From: an uncultured Candidatus Planktophila sp.
GTDB lineage: Bacteria > Actinomycetota > Actinomycetes > Nanopelagicales > Nanopelagicaceae
Reading direction: 5' to 3'
Assembly: GCA_937975715.1 (NCBI GenBank)
Contig: CALJUA010000154.1
Location: 1-50,654, forward strand
DNA: 50,654 nucleotides
Part shown: positions 8,613 through 15,690 of the stretch, piece after piece
How the letters are laid out: each line of letters begins with the position of its first letter
How positions within the stretch are numbered: position 1 is the first letter of the stretch
Notes under the pieces: model-generated
What the model saw: only the letters and a program-made list of their open reading frames with translations
What the model was told of the DNA's origin: nothing
Database searches by the model: none
Program-made: the position numbers and the translations under genes

Positions 8613-8843
8613 ATGCTTACAGTAGTTCTGTTTTTCATTTTGCTTTATCAGCGTATCAATATTGATTCAATCATAAGAAATCGTCCAAACTTAGACCCAC
8701 AGAAGGCAAGAAAGAGAGCCAACCTTGGCTTAATAGGCCTGGGATTGATTTCGATTTTAAACGTGACATTTAATATTGCGCTTCATAGGGGCTGGTGGAA
8801 CGGTGATTTCTTTTCACCGTTTTTCAACGGTTTCAAAGCCTAA
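8613..8843 (+). CDS. Small two-helix membrane protein
   Basis: A 76-aa product with two hydrophobic segments (about 2-13 and 44-60) and a basic stretch between them (DPQKARKRAN). It starts 8 bp after the secreted-protein gene with GGGGG as ribosome-binding site, so the two are probably co-expressed. Its last codons are contained in a hairpin followed by Ts. No family is recognised. If the upstream protein is a membrane-active toxin this would be the natural immunity candidate; that is speculation from arrangement only. Confidence 0.65.
   Translation: MLTVVLFFILLYQRINIDSIIRNRPNLDPQKARKRANLGLIGLGLISILNVTFNIALHRGWWNGDFFSPFFNGFKA
8799..8824 (+). terminator. Intrinsic terminator inside the end of the small membrane gene
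   Basis: Perfect 8-bp stem AACGGTGA (8799-8806) and TCACCGTT (8814-8821), 7-nt loop, then a short T-run to 8824. It ends 19 bp before the end of the coding region, which converges on murA. Confidence 0.6.
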
Positions 8844-8845
8844 AT

Positions 8846-10129
8846 TCATTCACGGGCGACATTAGCGCCGAGATTGCATAGATCTTCGGCGAAGTTTGGG
8901 TAGCCACGGTCGACATGGAAAGCTCCGTCGACCGTGGTTTCTCCATCTGCGACAAGTGCAGCAAGTACAAGGCCGGCTCCTGCGCGGATGTCGGAAGCTT
9001 CAACTGGTGCTCCAGATAGCTGTGGAATACCGTCGATAGAGGCATGGTGGCCATCGACAGTGATCTGTGCGCCTAGGCGAGCGAGTTCGTTGACGAACAT
9101 GAAGCGAGATTCAAAGACATTCTCTGTAACAATGGCATGGCCCTCAGCGATTGCATTCATTGCGATGACGAATGGAAGCAAGTCGGTAGCAAAACCCGGG
9201 TAAGGAAGTGTTGCTACATCGATAGCGCGTGGACGATGTGACATCTGAACTCGAACACCATCTGAAGTTGAGGTAATCACAGCGCCTGCAGAAGTTAACT
9301 TGTCGAGCATGACTTCCATATGTTCGGCGACTGCGCCGTGAATCCTGATATCTCCTTGAGTCATTGCAGCAGCAAATGCCCATGTTCCGGCGATGATGCG
9401 ATCTGTAATTGTGCGATGTGAAGTTGGATTGAGCTTTTCAACGCCGGTGATTGTGATCAGCGGTGAACCGATACCTTCAATCTTGGCACCCATAGAGACC
9501 AAGAATTCACAGAGATCGACGATATCTGGTTCGCGAGCTGCATTATCAATTGTTGTAACGCCCTTAGCGAGAACAGCTGCAGTCATGATGTTCTCTGTTG
9601 CGCCGACAGATGGGAAATCGAGAACTACATCGGCACCAGTAAGTCCATTGGGTGCTTCTGCAATGACATAGCCATGTTCGATATGGGCTTTCGCACCGAG
9701 TGACTCAAGACCTTTGATATGAAAGTCGAGACCACGTGATCCGATTGCATCTCCACCAGGAAGGGCAACTTCTGCGATTCCGATACGAGCAACAAGTGGA
9801 CCTAAAACATTGATCGATGCGCGCATCTTGCGGACGAGCTCGTAATCTGCGCGATGCAGCGGCTCTGCTGGAACATCGATTGTGACGGTTGCATCGCCGC
9901 CTGTCTTGTTGTTGAGAACAACGGTACAACCGAGTCGAGTCAGTAGGTCTGCCATGATGTCGACATCGGCGATATCTGGGACATTGGAGATAGTGGTCTT
10001 GCCAACGGCCAGGAGAGAGGCCGCCATAAGCTTTAAAACCGAGTTCTTAGCGCCTGTGACGGTCACTTCGCCCTTGAGACTGGCACCGCCCACGATACGG
10101 AAGCGATCGTGAGAGTGGCCGTGGGTCAT
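8846..10129 (-). CDS. murA: UDP-N-acetylglucosamine 1-carboxyvinyltransferase, Asp variant
   Basis: First committed step of peptidoglycan synthesis: transfers enolpyruvate from PEP to UDP-GlcNAc in the cytoplasm. The product is 427 aa with the family motif GAKNSVLK (Lys28 region) and PSVGATEN. The flexible-loop cysteine (Cys115 in E. coli, context GGCTIGAR) is replaced by Asp127 in GGDAIGSRGLD. Mycobacterium tuberculosis MurA has the same change, which makes that enzyme insensitive to fosfomycin, so intrinsic insensitivity is predicted here. The His-rich start (MTHGHSHD) is unusual. It lies divergent from the adenosyltransferase gene. Confidence 0.96.
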   Translation of the reverse strand: MTHGHSHDRFRIVGGASLKGEVTVTGAKNSVLKLMAASLLAVGKTTISNVPDIADVDIMADLLTRLGCTVVLNNKTGGDATVTIDVPAEPLHRADYELVRKMRASINVLGPLVARIGIAEVALPGGDAIGSRGLDFHIKGLESLGAKAHIEHGYVIAEAPNGLTGADVVLDFPSVGATENIMTAAVLAKGVTTIDNAAREPDIVDLCEFLVSMGAKIEGIGSPLITITGVEKLNPTSHRTITDRIIAGTWAFAAAMTQGDIRIHGAVAEHMEVMLDKLTSAGAVITSTSDGVRVQMSHRPRAIDVATLPYPGFATDLLPFVIAMNAIAEGHAIVTENVFESRFMFVNELARLGAQITVDGHHASIDGIPQLSGAPVEASDIRAGAGLVLAALVADGETTVDGAFHVDRGYPNFAEDLCNLGANVARE

Positions 10130-10141
10130 GGCGAAATTCTA
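10130..10141 (-). promoter_or_regulatory. Leaderless-type -10 box of murA
   Basis: TAGAAT (minus strand, 10136-10141) lies exactly six bases before the murA ATG; no Shine-Dalgarno is present. Confidence 0.6.
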
Positions 10142-10172
10142 CTTCACGGGTAGCGGAATCTTTGAAGCCTAT

Positions 10173-10184
10173 TAGGCTAGGCGC
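10173..10184 (+). promoter_or_regulatory. Leaderless-type -10 box of the adenosyltransferase gene
   Basis: TAGGCT at 10173-10178, six bases before the ATG at 10185. No purine-rich ribosome-binding site is seen. Confidence 0.55.
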
Positions 10185-10757
10185 ATGGTTAATCTAACTC
10201 GCATTTATACAAAAACAGGTGATGACGGAACTACTGCGCTCGGTGATATGAGCCGTACATCAAAGAACGATCCGCGCCTTGAGGCATATGCGACTGTAGA
10301 CGAAGCGAACTGCGAAATCGGTGTCGTGCTCTCTACCGATGAATTAGCAGATGATGTCCGCACTCTTCTAGTGCGCATCCAAAACGATATGTTTGATGTT
10401 GGCGCAGATCTCTGCACACCTGTCATCGACGCACCAGCGTTCGAGCCTCTTCGTGTTCTCGAAAGCCAGATTACCTATCTTGAAGAACAGATCGATAAGT
10501 ACAACGCAGATCTCGAACCACTGCGTTCATTTGTATTACCTTCCGGAACACCAGCTGCAGCGCACCTTCACGTGGCGCGCACAGTTGTTCGACGTGCAGA
10601 ACGTCGCACATGGACCGCTATTCATTCATTTGGTGGGGGAGTCAATCCTTTGACAGCTAAATACCTCAACCGTTTATCGGATCTTCTCTTTGTACTTGCA
10701 CGAGTTGCCAATAAAGAAATCGGCGATCAGCTTTGGGTTCCAGGAGCCAATCGATAG
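10185..10757 (+). CDS. pduO: Cob(I)alamin adenosyltransferase, PduO type
   Basis: Transfers the adenosyl group of ATP to cob(I)alamin, giving coenzyme B12. The 190-aa product has the N-terminal ATP-binding motif RIYTKTGDDGTTALGDM (about residues 6-22) and the conserved basic helix HVARTVVRRAERR followed by the NRLSDLLFVLAR segment near the C terminus; both are PduO/MMAB hallmarks. It implies B12 use and salvage. It is transcribed divergently from murA and ends 3 bp before the convergent next gene. The PduO family is secure; the symbol is by family. Confidence 0.93.
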   Translation: MVNLTRIYTKTGDDGTTALGDMSRTSKNDPRLEAYATVDEANCEIGVVLSTDELADDVRTLLVRIQNDMFDVGADLCTPVIDAPAFEPLRVLESQITYLEEQIDKYNADLEPLRSFVLPSGTPAAAHLHVARTVVRRAERRTWTAIHSFGGGVNPLTAKYLNRLSDLLFVLARVANKEIGDQLWVPGANR

Positions 10758-10760
10758 CCA

Positions 10761-11459
10761 CTAATTCTTTTTGTAGCTAGTTCCCGGTAAGGATTTGTCA
10801 CGATCTTCGTGATGACAAATAACTGAAGAAATCTTTGCCGCTCCACCCTTTTCCACTGTCTCAGAAGAGATCAGTAGGAGCGTTTTTAATTCGCGCTCGG
10901 CACTTGAACTAAATGAAGAGTTGAGTTCGCCAAGTTTATTTCCCTGAGCATCCGTCACTGTGGCAATTGCTTCCCACCAGAGGCAGCCAGTCTCAGATGC
11001 GACTTGAACTGCCCCACAAATGTATGTGGTGCACTGCTTAATCTGCTTCTCTAAATAAGAGTTGGCTGAGATAAGCCCTACGAGCTCTTTTGCAGTTGGG
11101 ACTTTGGCGTAGACCTCGCCCTCAACGCTGAAACCTTTAGGTGGCCATGCCGCTTTGGGAGAAGGAGTCACGCGAACCTTTGCGCGCTTCTTCTTTTTCT
11201 TTACAACCGGTTTCTTTGTTGCCTTCGTTGTGGCCTTTGCTGTCGCAGTTGAGGTGCTCTTAGCGGTCGCCTTAGCTGTGCTCTTTGCACTTGGCTTTGC
11301 AGAAGCTTTAGCTGTCGCTTTCGGCGTTGCCTTTGCAGTGGCCTTTACTGAAGTTTTGACTGTCGGCTTAGGGGTTGGTTTCTTCGTTGCTGCATGGGAA
11401 GCCGGTGCAATGAAAGCTAGAGAGATTGCAAGCAGAGAGGCGACTACTCGCGATCCCAC
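10761..11459 (-). CDS. Secreted Lys/Ala-rich protein with C-terminal cysteine domain
   Basis: The protein (232 aa) begins at GTG 11459 with a signal peptide (VASLLAISLAFIAPASHA). A basic low-complexity region of about 75 residues follows, made of K-A-T/K-A-S units (such as KATAKATPKATAKASAKPS) and ending in a KKKKKR cluster. The rest (about 105 residues) is globular and has four cysteines (CTTYIC, GCLWW, VICHHED). The start is chosen because it gives a canonical signal peptide; the start codon overlaps the end of the upstream exporter permease by 16 bp. Histone H1-like tails of this type bind polyanions. The function is unknown; the ABC-2 exporter just upstream may be related to it. Confidence 0.75.
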   Translation of the reverse strand: MGSRVVASLLAISLAFIAPASHAATKKPTPKPTVKTSVKATAKATPKATAKASAKPSAKSTAKATAKSTSTATAKATTKATKKPVVKKKKKRAKVRVTPSPKAAWPPKGFSVEGEVYAKVPTAKELVGLISANSYLEKQIKQCTTYICGAVQVASETGCLWWEAIATVTDAQGNKLGELNSSFSSSAERELKTLLLISSETVEKGGAAKISSVICHHEDRDKSLPGTSYKKN

Positions 11460-12241
11460 TTGAAGGTGCGGATTGCAAGGATGGTTCCCACGATAAGCCA
11501 TATGCCAATAATGGCAAAGGTTCGCCCAGTCTCCCAATTGCCGACAATTTCACGCGTAGCAAAGTTCTCTGGAAGGAAGACAGAGCGCATTCCCTGGGTG
11601 AGCCACTTCAAAGGGAAAATTGCAGCTACCTGTTGCATCCACTTCGGTAGGTCGGTGAAGATAAAGAAGACGCCGGAGAAGAACTGCAGAACGATGACAA
11701 CGGGAGAAACAATTGCAGATGCGCCTCGTGCATTCTTGGGAACGCTTGAGAATGCAACACCGAGAATCGTTGAGACTAATGAACCCATTACAAGGAGAGC
11801 GATAAAGAGCAACCACTTCTGAGATTGGGTTGGAAGATTAACGCCAAAGAATGCAACACCTGCAGCGAGAAGTAGTACCACTTGAAGCAACATGCTAACT
11901 GTCACAAGGATTGCTTTTCCAATGAAGTAACTCGTGGCAGGCATCGGAGTTCCACGTAGCCTCTTCAGCGCTCCTAAATCACGTTCGATTGGAATAAAGA
12001 TTGCAATCTGCTGAAAACCAGTATTTACCAAGGCTGATGCGATCATTCCAGCGACAAAGTATTGAGAGAATGTGACGTTGGGTGCGATTGTATTGCTAAA
12101 TACAGAGCCAAAGATCGCGAGAAGAATCAGTGGAAAGAGAAGAGTAAAGACGACTGACTCTCTCTGGCGGAAGAATTGCTTGAGCTCTAATCCACCTCGT
12201 TTGATGCCGATTGCTACTGCGCCTGGAAGTTGGTTACTCAT
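11444..12241 (-). CDS. ABC-2 type exporter permease
   Basis: A 265-aa integral membrane protein with about six hydrophobic segments, typical of the ABC2_membrane fold (ERDLGALKRLRGTPMPATSYFIGK is a common cytoplasmic segment of such permeases, about residues 85-108). ATG 12241 is preferred to an in-frame ATG at 12253 because GGAG lies six bases upstream. It overlaps the ATPase gene stop by 8 bp (ATGAGTAA), so the two are coupled. It forms a complete exporter with the ATPase; the substrate (drug, lipid or polysaccharide) is unknown. Confidence 0.9.
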   Translation of the reverse strand: MSNQLPGAVAIGIKRGGLELKQFFRQRESVVFTLLFPLILLAIFGSVFSNTIAPNVTFSQYFVAGMIASALVNTGFQQIAIFIPIERDLGALKRLRGTPMPATSYFIGKAILVTVSMLLQVVLLLAAGVAFFGVNLPTQSQKWLLFIALLVMGSLVSTILGVAFSSVPKNARGASAIVSPVVIVLQFFSGVFFIFTDLPKWMQQVAAIFPLKWLTQGMRSVFLPENFATREIVGNWETGRTFAIIGIWLIVGTILAIRTFKWDRE

Positions 12242-13088
12242 GGGTGGCTCCAATCATGGAGAGGTAGATATCTTCCAGTGATGGGCGATGAATGCTCAAC
12301 TCTGGAATCTCTCCGCCCAATCGGTTGCTTAAACTTTTTACAAAATCAGTAGGCGTATCGGTTCTCTCGCTCTTCGCGACACCACCTTCGCTCCAGGAAA
12401 CGGTTGCCTTAGCTTGAGAGCGTCCACCTAATAGTGCAGGAGTCGAAACTTCGAGAATCTCTCCATGGTTCATGACTGCAACTCGATCTGCGAGAGCCTC
12501 TGCCTCATCAAGATAATGTGTTGTCAGCAAGATTGTGGTTCCTTCTGTTTTCAGTTGCTTAATCAATACCCAGAATGCGCGACGCGCCTCTGGATCAAAT
12601 CCGGTAGTGGGTTCATCGAGAAAAAGAAGTTCGGGACGTCCGATAATTCCAAGCCCCACATCAAGTCTGCGACGCTGTCCACCAGAGAGAGTGCGTGCAC
12701 GGTCATCTGCTTTTTCAGAGAGCCCTACAAGTGCGATGACATCGTTAACATCTCGAGGATTTGAATAGTAAGAAGCAAAGTGCGTGAGAGCTTCGCGAAC
12801 TGTGAGCTCTGCAGTGTCTTGAGTACTCTGCAAAACAATTCCGATTCGATTGCGCCAAGCAAGGCCAGCCTTGCCTTTAATTGCAGGGTTGATTCCCAGG
12901 ACAGAAATTTCGCCAGAGTCTGCATTGCGAAAGCCCTCAAGGATTTCGACGGTAGTGGTCTTGCCTGCACCGTTCGGTCCGAGAATCGCAAAGATTTCTC
13001 CTGCATGGATATCGAGCGATAAATCCTTGACCACGGCGAGGGCGCCATAACTCTTTCGTAAGCCTTTAATCTCAATGATTGGCTGCAT
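12234..13088 (-). CDS. ABC transporter ATP-binding protein (ABC-2 exporter)
   Basis: A 284-aa nucleotide-binding subunit. Walker A GPNGAGKT is at 37-44, signature LSGGQ at 134-138, Walker B LLFLDEP at 154-160, and the switch His in TTHYLDEAEALADR follows. The C-terminal extension (about 220-284) is the type seen in drug/daunorubicin-like exporters (CcmA family). It energises the permease encoded immediately downstream. The start codon has TAGAGT six bases upstream, so the two-gene unit probably begins here as a leaderless mRNA. Confidence 0.93.
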   Translation of the reverse strand: MQPIIEIKGLRKSYGALAVVKDLSLDIHAGEIFAILGPNGAGKTTTVEILEGFRNADSGEISVLGINPAIKGKAGLAWRNRIGIVLQSTQDTAELTVREALTHFASYYSNPRDVNDVIALVGLSEKADDRARTLSGGQRRRLDVGLGIIGRPELLFLDEPTTGFDPEARRAFWVLIKQLKTEGTTILLTTHYLDEAEALADRVAVMNHGEILEVSTPALLGGRSQAKATVSWSEGGVAKSERTDTPTDFVKSLSNRLGGEIPELSIHRPSLEDIYLSMIGATHE

Positions 13089-13100
13089 GGAGACACTCTA
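13089..13100 (-). promoter_or_regulatory. Leaderless-type -10 box of the ABC exporter
   Basis: TAGAGT on the minus strand (13095-13100), six bases before the ATG of the ATPase gene. Confidence 0.55.
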
Positions 13101-13147
13101 ACCGCTCCGATTCGCTCAAAGTAGGAGATGTAAGGGAAAATACAGCT

Positions 13148-13468
13148 GTGAGCCCGCGCAGAAATTATCCGAAGAATCGACGCCCCAATACCGGTGTCGA
13201 TGATGAGGTCCGCGGCGTTCCTTCTAATCAAGTCTTTGAAGAGGACGATCAAGGGCTTTGGATTGTCAGAAAATTAACAGGGTCAGCAGCAAATAAGCCT
13301 TACCGCTGTCCTGGATGCGATCAATTAATTCCCATGGCAACTCCCCATACTGTTGCATGGCTCGATGGCGATGAAGATGGCCGTCGCCATTGGCACAATG
13401 CATGCTGGAGCAAGCGCAACAATCGTCGCCCTAATACAGAGCGAACACGAAATGCGCCGCGCTACTAA
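13148..13468 (+). CDS. Conserved actinobacterial zinc-finger-like protein
   Basis: A 106-aa protein beginning at GTG (SPRRNYPKNRRP), matching the N terminus I know from actinobacterial homologues often loosely labelled ATP/GTP-binding protein. The core has CPGCD (a CxxC pair), a TPHTVAW segment and RRHWHNACW, which together could hold a zinc ion in an HNH-like finger. The tail is basic and Asn/Arg-rich (NNRRPNTERTRN), suggesting nucleic-acid contact. GAAAAT lies six bases before the GTG. No nucleotide-binding loop is visible, so the common label is doubtful. Function unknown. Confidence 0.8.
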   Translation: MSPRRNYPKNRRPNTGVDDEVRGVPSNQVFEEDDQGLWIVRKLTGSAANKPYRCPGCDQLIPMATPHTVAWLDGDEDGRRHWHNACWSKRNNRRPNTERTRNAPRY

Positions 13469-13474
13469 AACTCT

Positions 13475-14944
13475 TTAAGAGAAGCGCCCGCGCAGAAGAG
13501 TTAAGAGTTTCACGACTAAATTATCAATCTTTGGTGTGCGCTTAAAACTAGTAATCGGCAGTGGCAATTGGAATCTCGCACGTACAACAGAGCGTGGATA
13601 GGTAAATTCCAGAAGACCTTCAGGACCGTGGATACGACCGTAACCAGAATCCTTTGTTCCGCCGAATGGAATTGAAGCAACAGCCGCAAACGAAATGACC
13701 GAGTTAATGGCAACCATTCCGCATTGAAGTTGAGATGCAATCCAACGACCCTGTCTGCGAGACCAGACTGATGCACCAAGTCCATATCGAGATGCATTTG
13801 AGAGCTCGATGGCAGTCTCCATATCAGGGACGCGATTGATAACGAGAGTTGGTCCAAAAGTCTCTTCAGTTACAGCCGTTGAATCTTCAGGAACTTGCAA
13901 AAGAATGACAGGCTGAACAAAGCGATCGCCGACTGATTGAGTGCCACCTACAACTGGAATTCCGCCACGCTTTTCTGCATCACGAATGTGTGACTTAATA
14001 ATTTTGAGCTGGGCCGGCATTGTTGCTGGACCGTAGTTGGCGACATCGGGAGCGCCAGCATGGATTGTCTTTGCTAGAGCAATCACCTTTTCAGTGAAGA
14101 TATCTGCAATATTCTCATCGACATAGACGCGCTCCGCACCAATACAAGTCTGACCGGCATTAGAAAGTGCAGACCAGACTGTAGCATCGACAGCTTTTGC
14201 GATATCTGCATCACGCGCGACGATGACAGGATCTTTACCACCGCACTCTGCAATGACAGGAGTCAGAGATTGCGCACAAAGGGCTGCGACCTTCTTTGCT
14301 GTTGCGGTTGAACCGGTAAATGCCAACTTCTTGACGCCGCTTGTACACAGAGCTGCTCCGGTCTCGCCAAAGCCAGTAACAACTTGGAAATATTCCGAGC
14401 TTCCTGCAACATGCTCGAATAGTTCAGCTAGCGCAACTCCAACGCCGGGTGTGTACTCACTTGGCTTGAAAACAACTGTATTTCCGGCAGCGAGTGCGTA
14501 GGCAATTGATCCCATCGGTGTAAAGACTGGATAGTTCCAAGGACCAATGACACCAACGACTCCGAGTGGAGAACGTTCAACAGTTGCCGACATATTGGCC
14601 ATCAAAGCACCAGGGGAGCGATGAGCAGTACGGAGAACTGATTCTGCATTGCGAGCTGCCCATGCAACATGGTGCGCAGCCAGAGTGATCTCTAACTTTG
14701 CATCAGAGTGTGGCTTACCAGTTTCCAGAGTCACCTTCTCGGCCAGAGAATCGATTTCGCTGAGTATCAACCGGCTATATGCAAGAAGTACTTTGCGACG
14801 GCCCTTATGTCCTAACGCGTTCCAACGAAGTGCGGCATCTGTCGCAAGAGTGACTGCGGCATAGACATCTTTCTCAGAATAAATTGGGAATGTGCCCGCG
14901 ATATCGCCTGTAACTGGGTTGATCGAATCAAACTTTTTAGCCAT
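13475..14944 (-). CDS. NAD(P)-dependent aldehyde dehydrogenase (succinate-semialdehyde type)
   Basis: Oxidises an aldehyde to the acid. The 489-aa product has Asn137 in GPWNYP, Glu233 in AECGGKDP and the catalytic Cys267 in NAGQTCIGAE, as in the aldehyde dehydrogenase superfamily. The overall sequence resembles actinobacterial GabD2-like succinate-semialdehyde dehydrogenases, but the substrate is not settled by sequence. It sits divergent to an alpha/beta hydrolase with 29 bp between the starts, and converges on the preceding gene with a 6-bp gap. Confidence 0.92.
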   Translation of the reverse strand: MAKKFDSINPVTGDIAGTFPIYSEKDVYAAVTLATDAALRWNALGHKGRRKVLLAYSRLILSEIDSLAEKVTLETGKPHSDAKLEITLAAHHVAWAARNAESVLRTAHRSPGALMANMSATVERSPLGVVGVIGPWNYPVFTPMGSIAYALAAGNTVVFKPSEYTPGVGVALAELFEHVAGSSEYFQVVTGFGETGAALCTSGVKKLAFTGSTATAKKVAALCAQSLTPVIAECGGKDPVIVARDADIAKAVDATVWSALSNAGQTCIGAERVYVDENIADIFTEKVIALAKTIHAGAPDVANYGPATMPAQLKIIKSHIRDAEKRGGIPVVGGTQSVGDRFVQPVILLQVPEDSTAVTEETFGPTLVINRVPDMETAIELSNASRYGLGASVWSRRQGRWIASQLQCGMVAINSVISFAAVASIPFGGTKDSGYGRIHGPEGLLEFTYPRSVVRARFQLPLPITSFKRTPKIDNLVVKLLTLLRGRFS

Positions 14945-14973
14945 AGTCGAAGAGTAGTCACTAGAATGCAGCT
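14945..14973. promoter_or_regulatory. Back-to-back leaderless promoters, aldehyde dehydrogenase and hydrolase
   Basis: Minus strand TACTCT (14951-14956) is six bases before the ATG at 14944. Plus strand TAGAAT (14962-14967) is six bases before the ATG at 14974. Only 5 bp separate the two hexamers. Confidence 0.6.
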
Positions 14974-15690
14974 ATGACGGAACCAATCCGCCCCAGCACG
15001 GTGTTGCCAGCTCATCGCACGCCATTCACACTGACAACCGAAGATGGCCAGACCCTGATCGGCGAAGTCAGTTCACCCATTGAAAATCCCACCACAGCTC
15101 TTCTCTGTCTCCACCCCAATCCATCTGGCGGCGGGATGATGGATAGCCACATTTACAAGAAGGCTGCCAATCGATTGCCTGCAATGGCAGGTGTCACGAT
15201 TGTTCGTTTCAACACGCGTGGAACCACGAGTGAAGCTGGCACAAGCACAGGTGCCTACGATGGCGGCAAAGATGAGAAATACGATGTGCAGGCAGCAATC
15301 AATTACTGTTTCGATGTTCTTAAAGTTGCAGAGCTCTGGATCGTAGGTTGGTCTTTTGGCACAGAACTCGCTCTCTGTCATGCACGCGATCCGCGCATCA
15401 AAGGATTAATTCTCTTAAGTCCACCGCTGATGAAGGTAGAAGAGAGCGATCTTCAATTCTGGGCTCATGATGGTCGCCCCATTACTGCCCTTATTCCTGA
15501 ATATGATGATTACCTCAAGCCAGATGAAGCTCGGAAGAGATTTGCTGTTATTCCTCAGCTAGAACTTATTGCCGTCGATGGGGCAAAACATCTCTGGGTG
15601 GGAGAGCCTTATGTTCACCGAGTACTCAGCGAAATTACTCGCATTATCGCGCCTTCAAGGCTGCCGCTTCCTACAGAGCTTGAGATTTAA
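14974..15690 (+). CDS. Alpha/beta hydrolase
   Basis: A 238-aa hydrolase-fold protein. The nucleophile elbow is GWSFG with Ser127; the acid is probably in the PEYDDY region and the His in DGAKHLW near the C terminus. The early motif LHPNPSGGGMMDSH resembles the oxyanion-loop segment of small dienelactone-hydrolase/KANL2-like proteins. The substrate is unknown and no signal peptide is seen. Its stop shares four bases (TTAA) with the stop of the convergent AI-2E transporter gene. Confidence 0.88.
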   Translation: MTEPIRPSTVLPAHRTPFTLTTEDGQTLIGEVSSPIENPTTALLCLHPNPSGGGMMDSHIYKKAANRLPAMAGVTIVRFNTRGTTSEAGTSTGAYDGGKDEKYDVQAAINYCFDVLKVAELWIVGWSFGTELALCHARDPRIKGLILLSPPLMKVEESDLQFWAHDGRPITALIPEYDDYLKPDEARKRFAVIPQLELIAVDGAKHLWVGEPYVHRVLSEITRIIAPSRLPLPTELEI

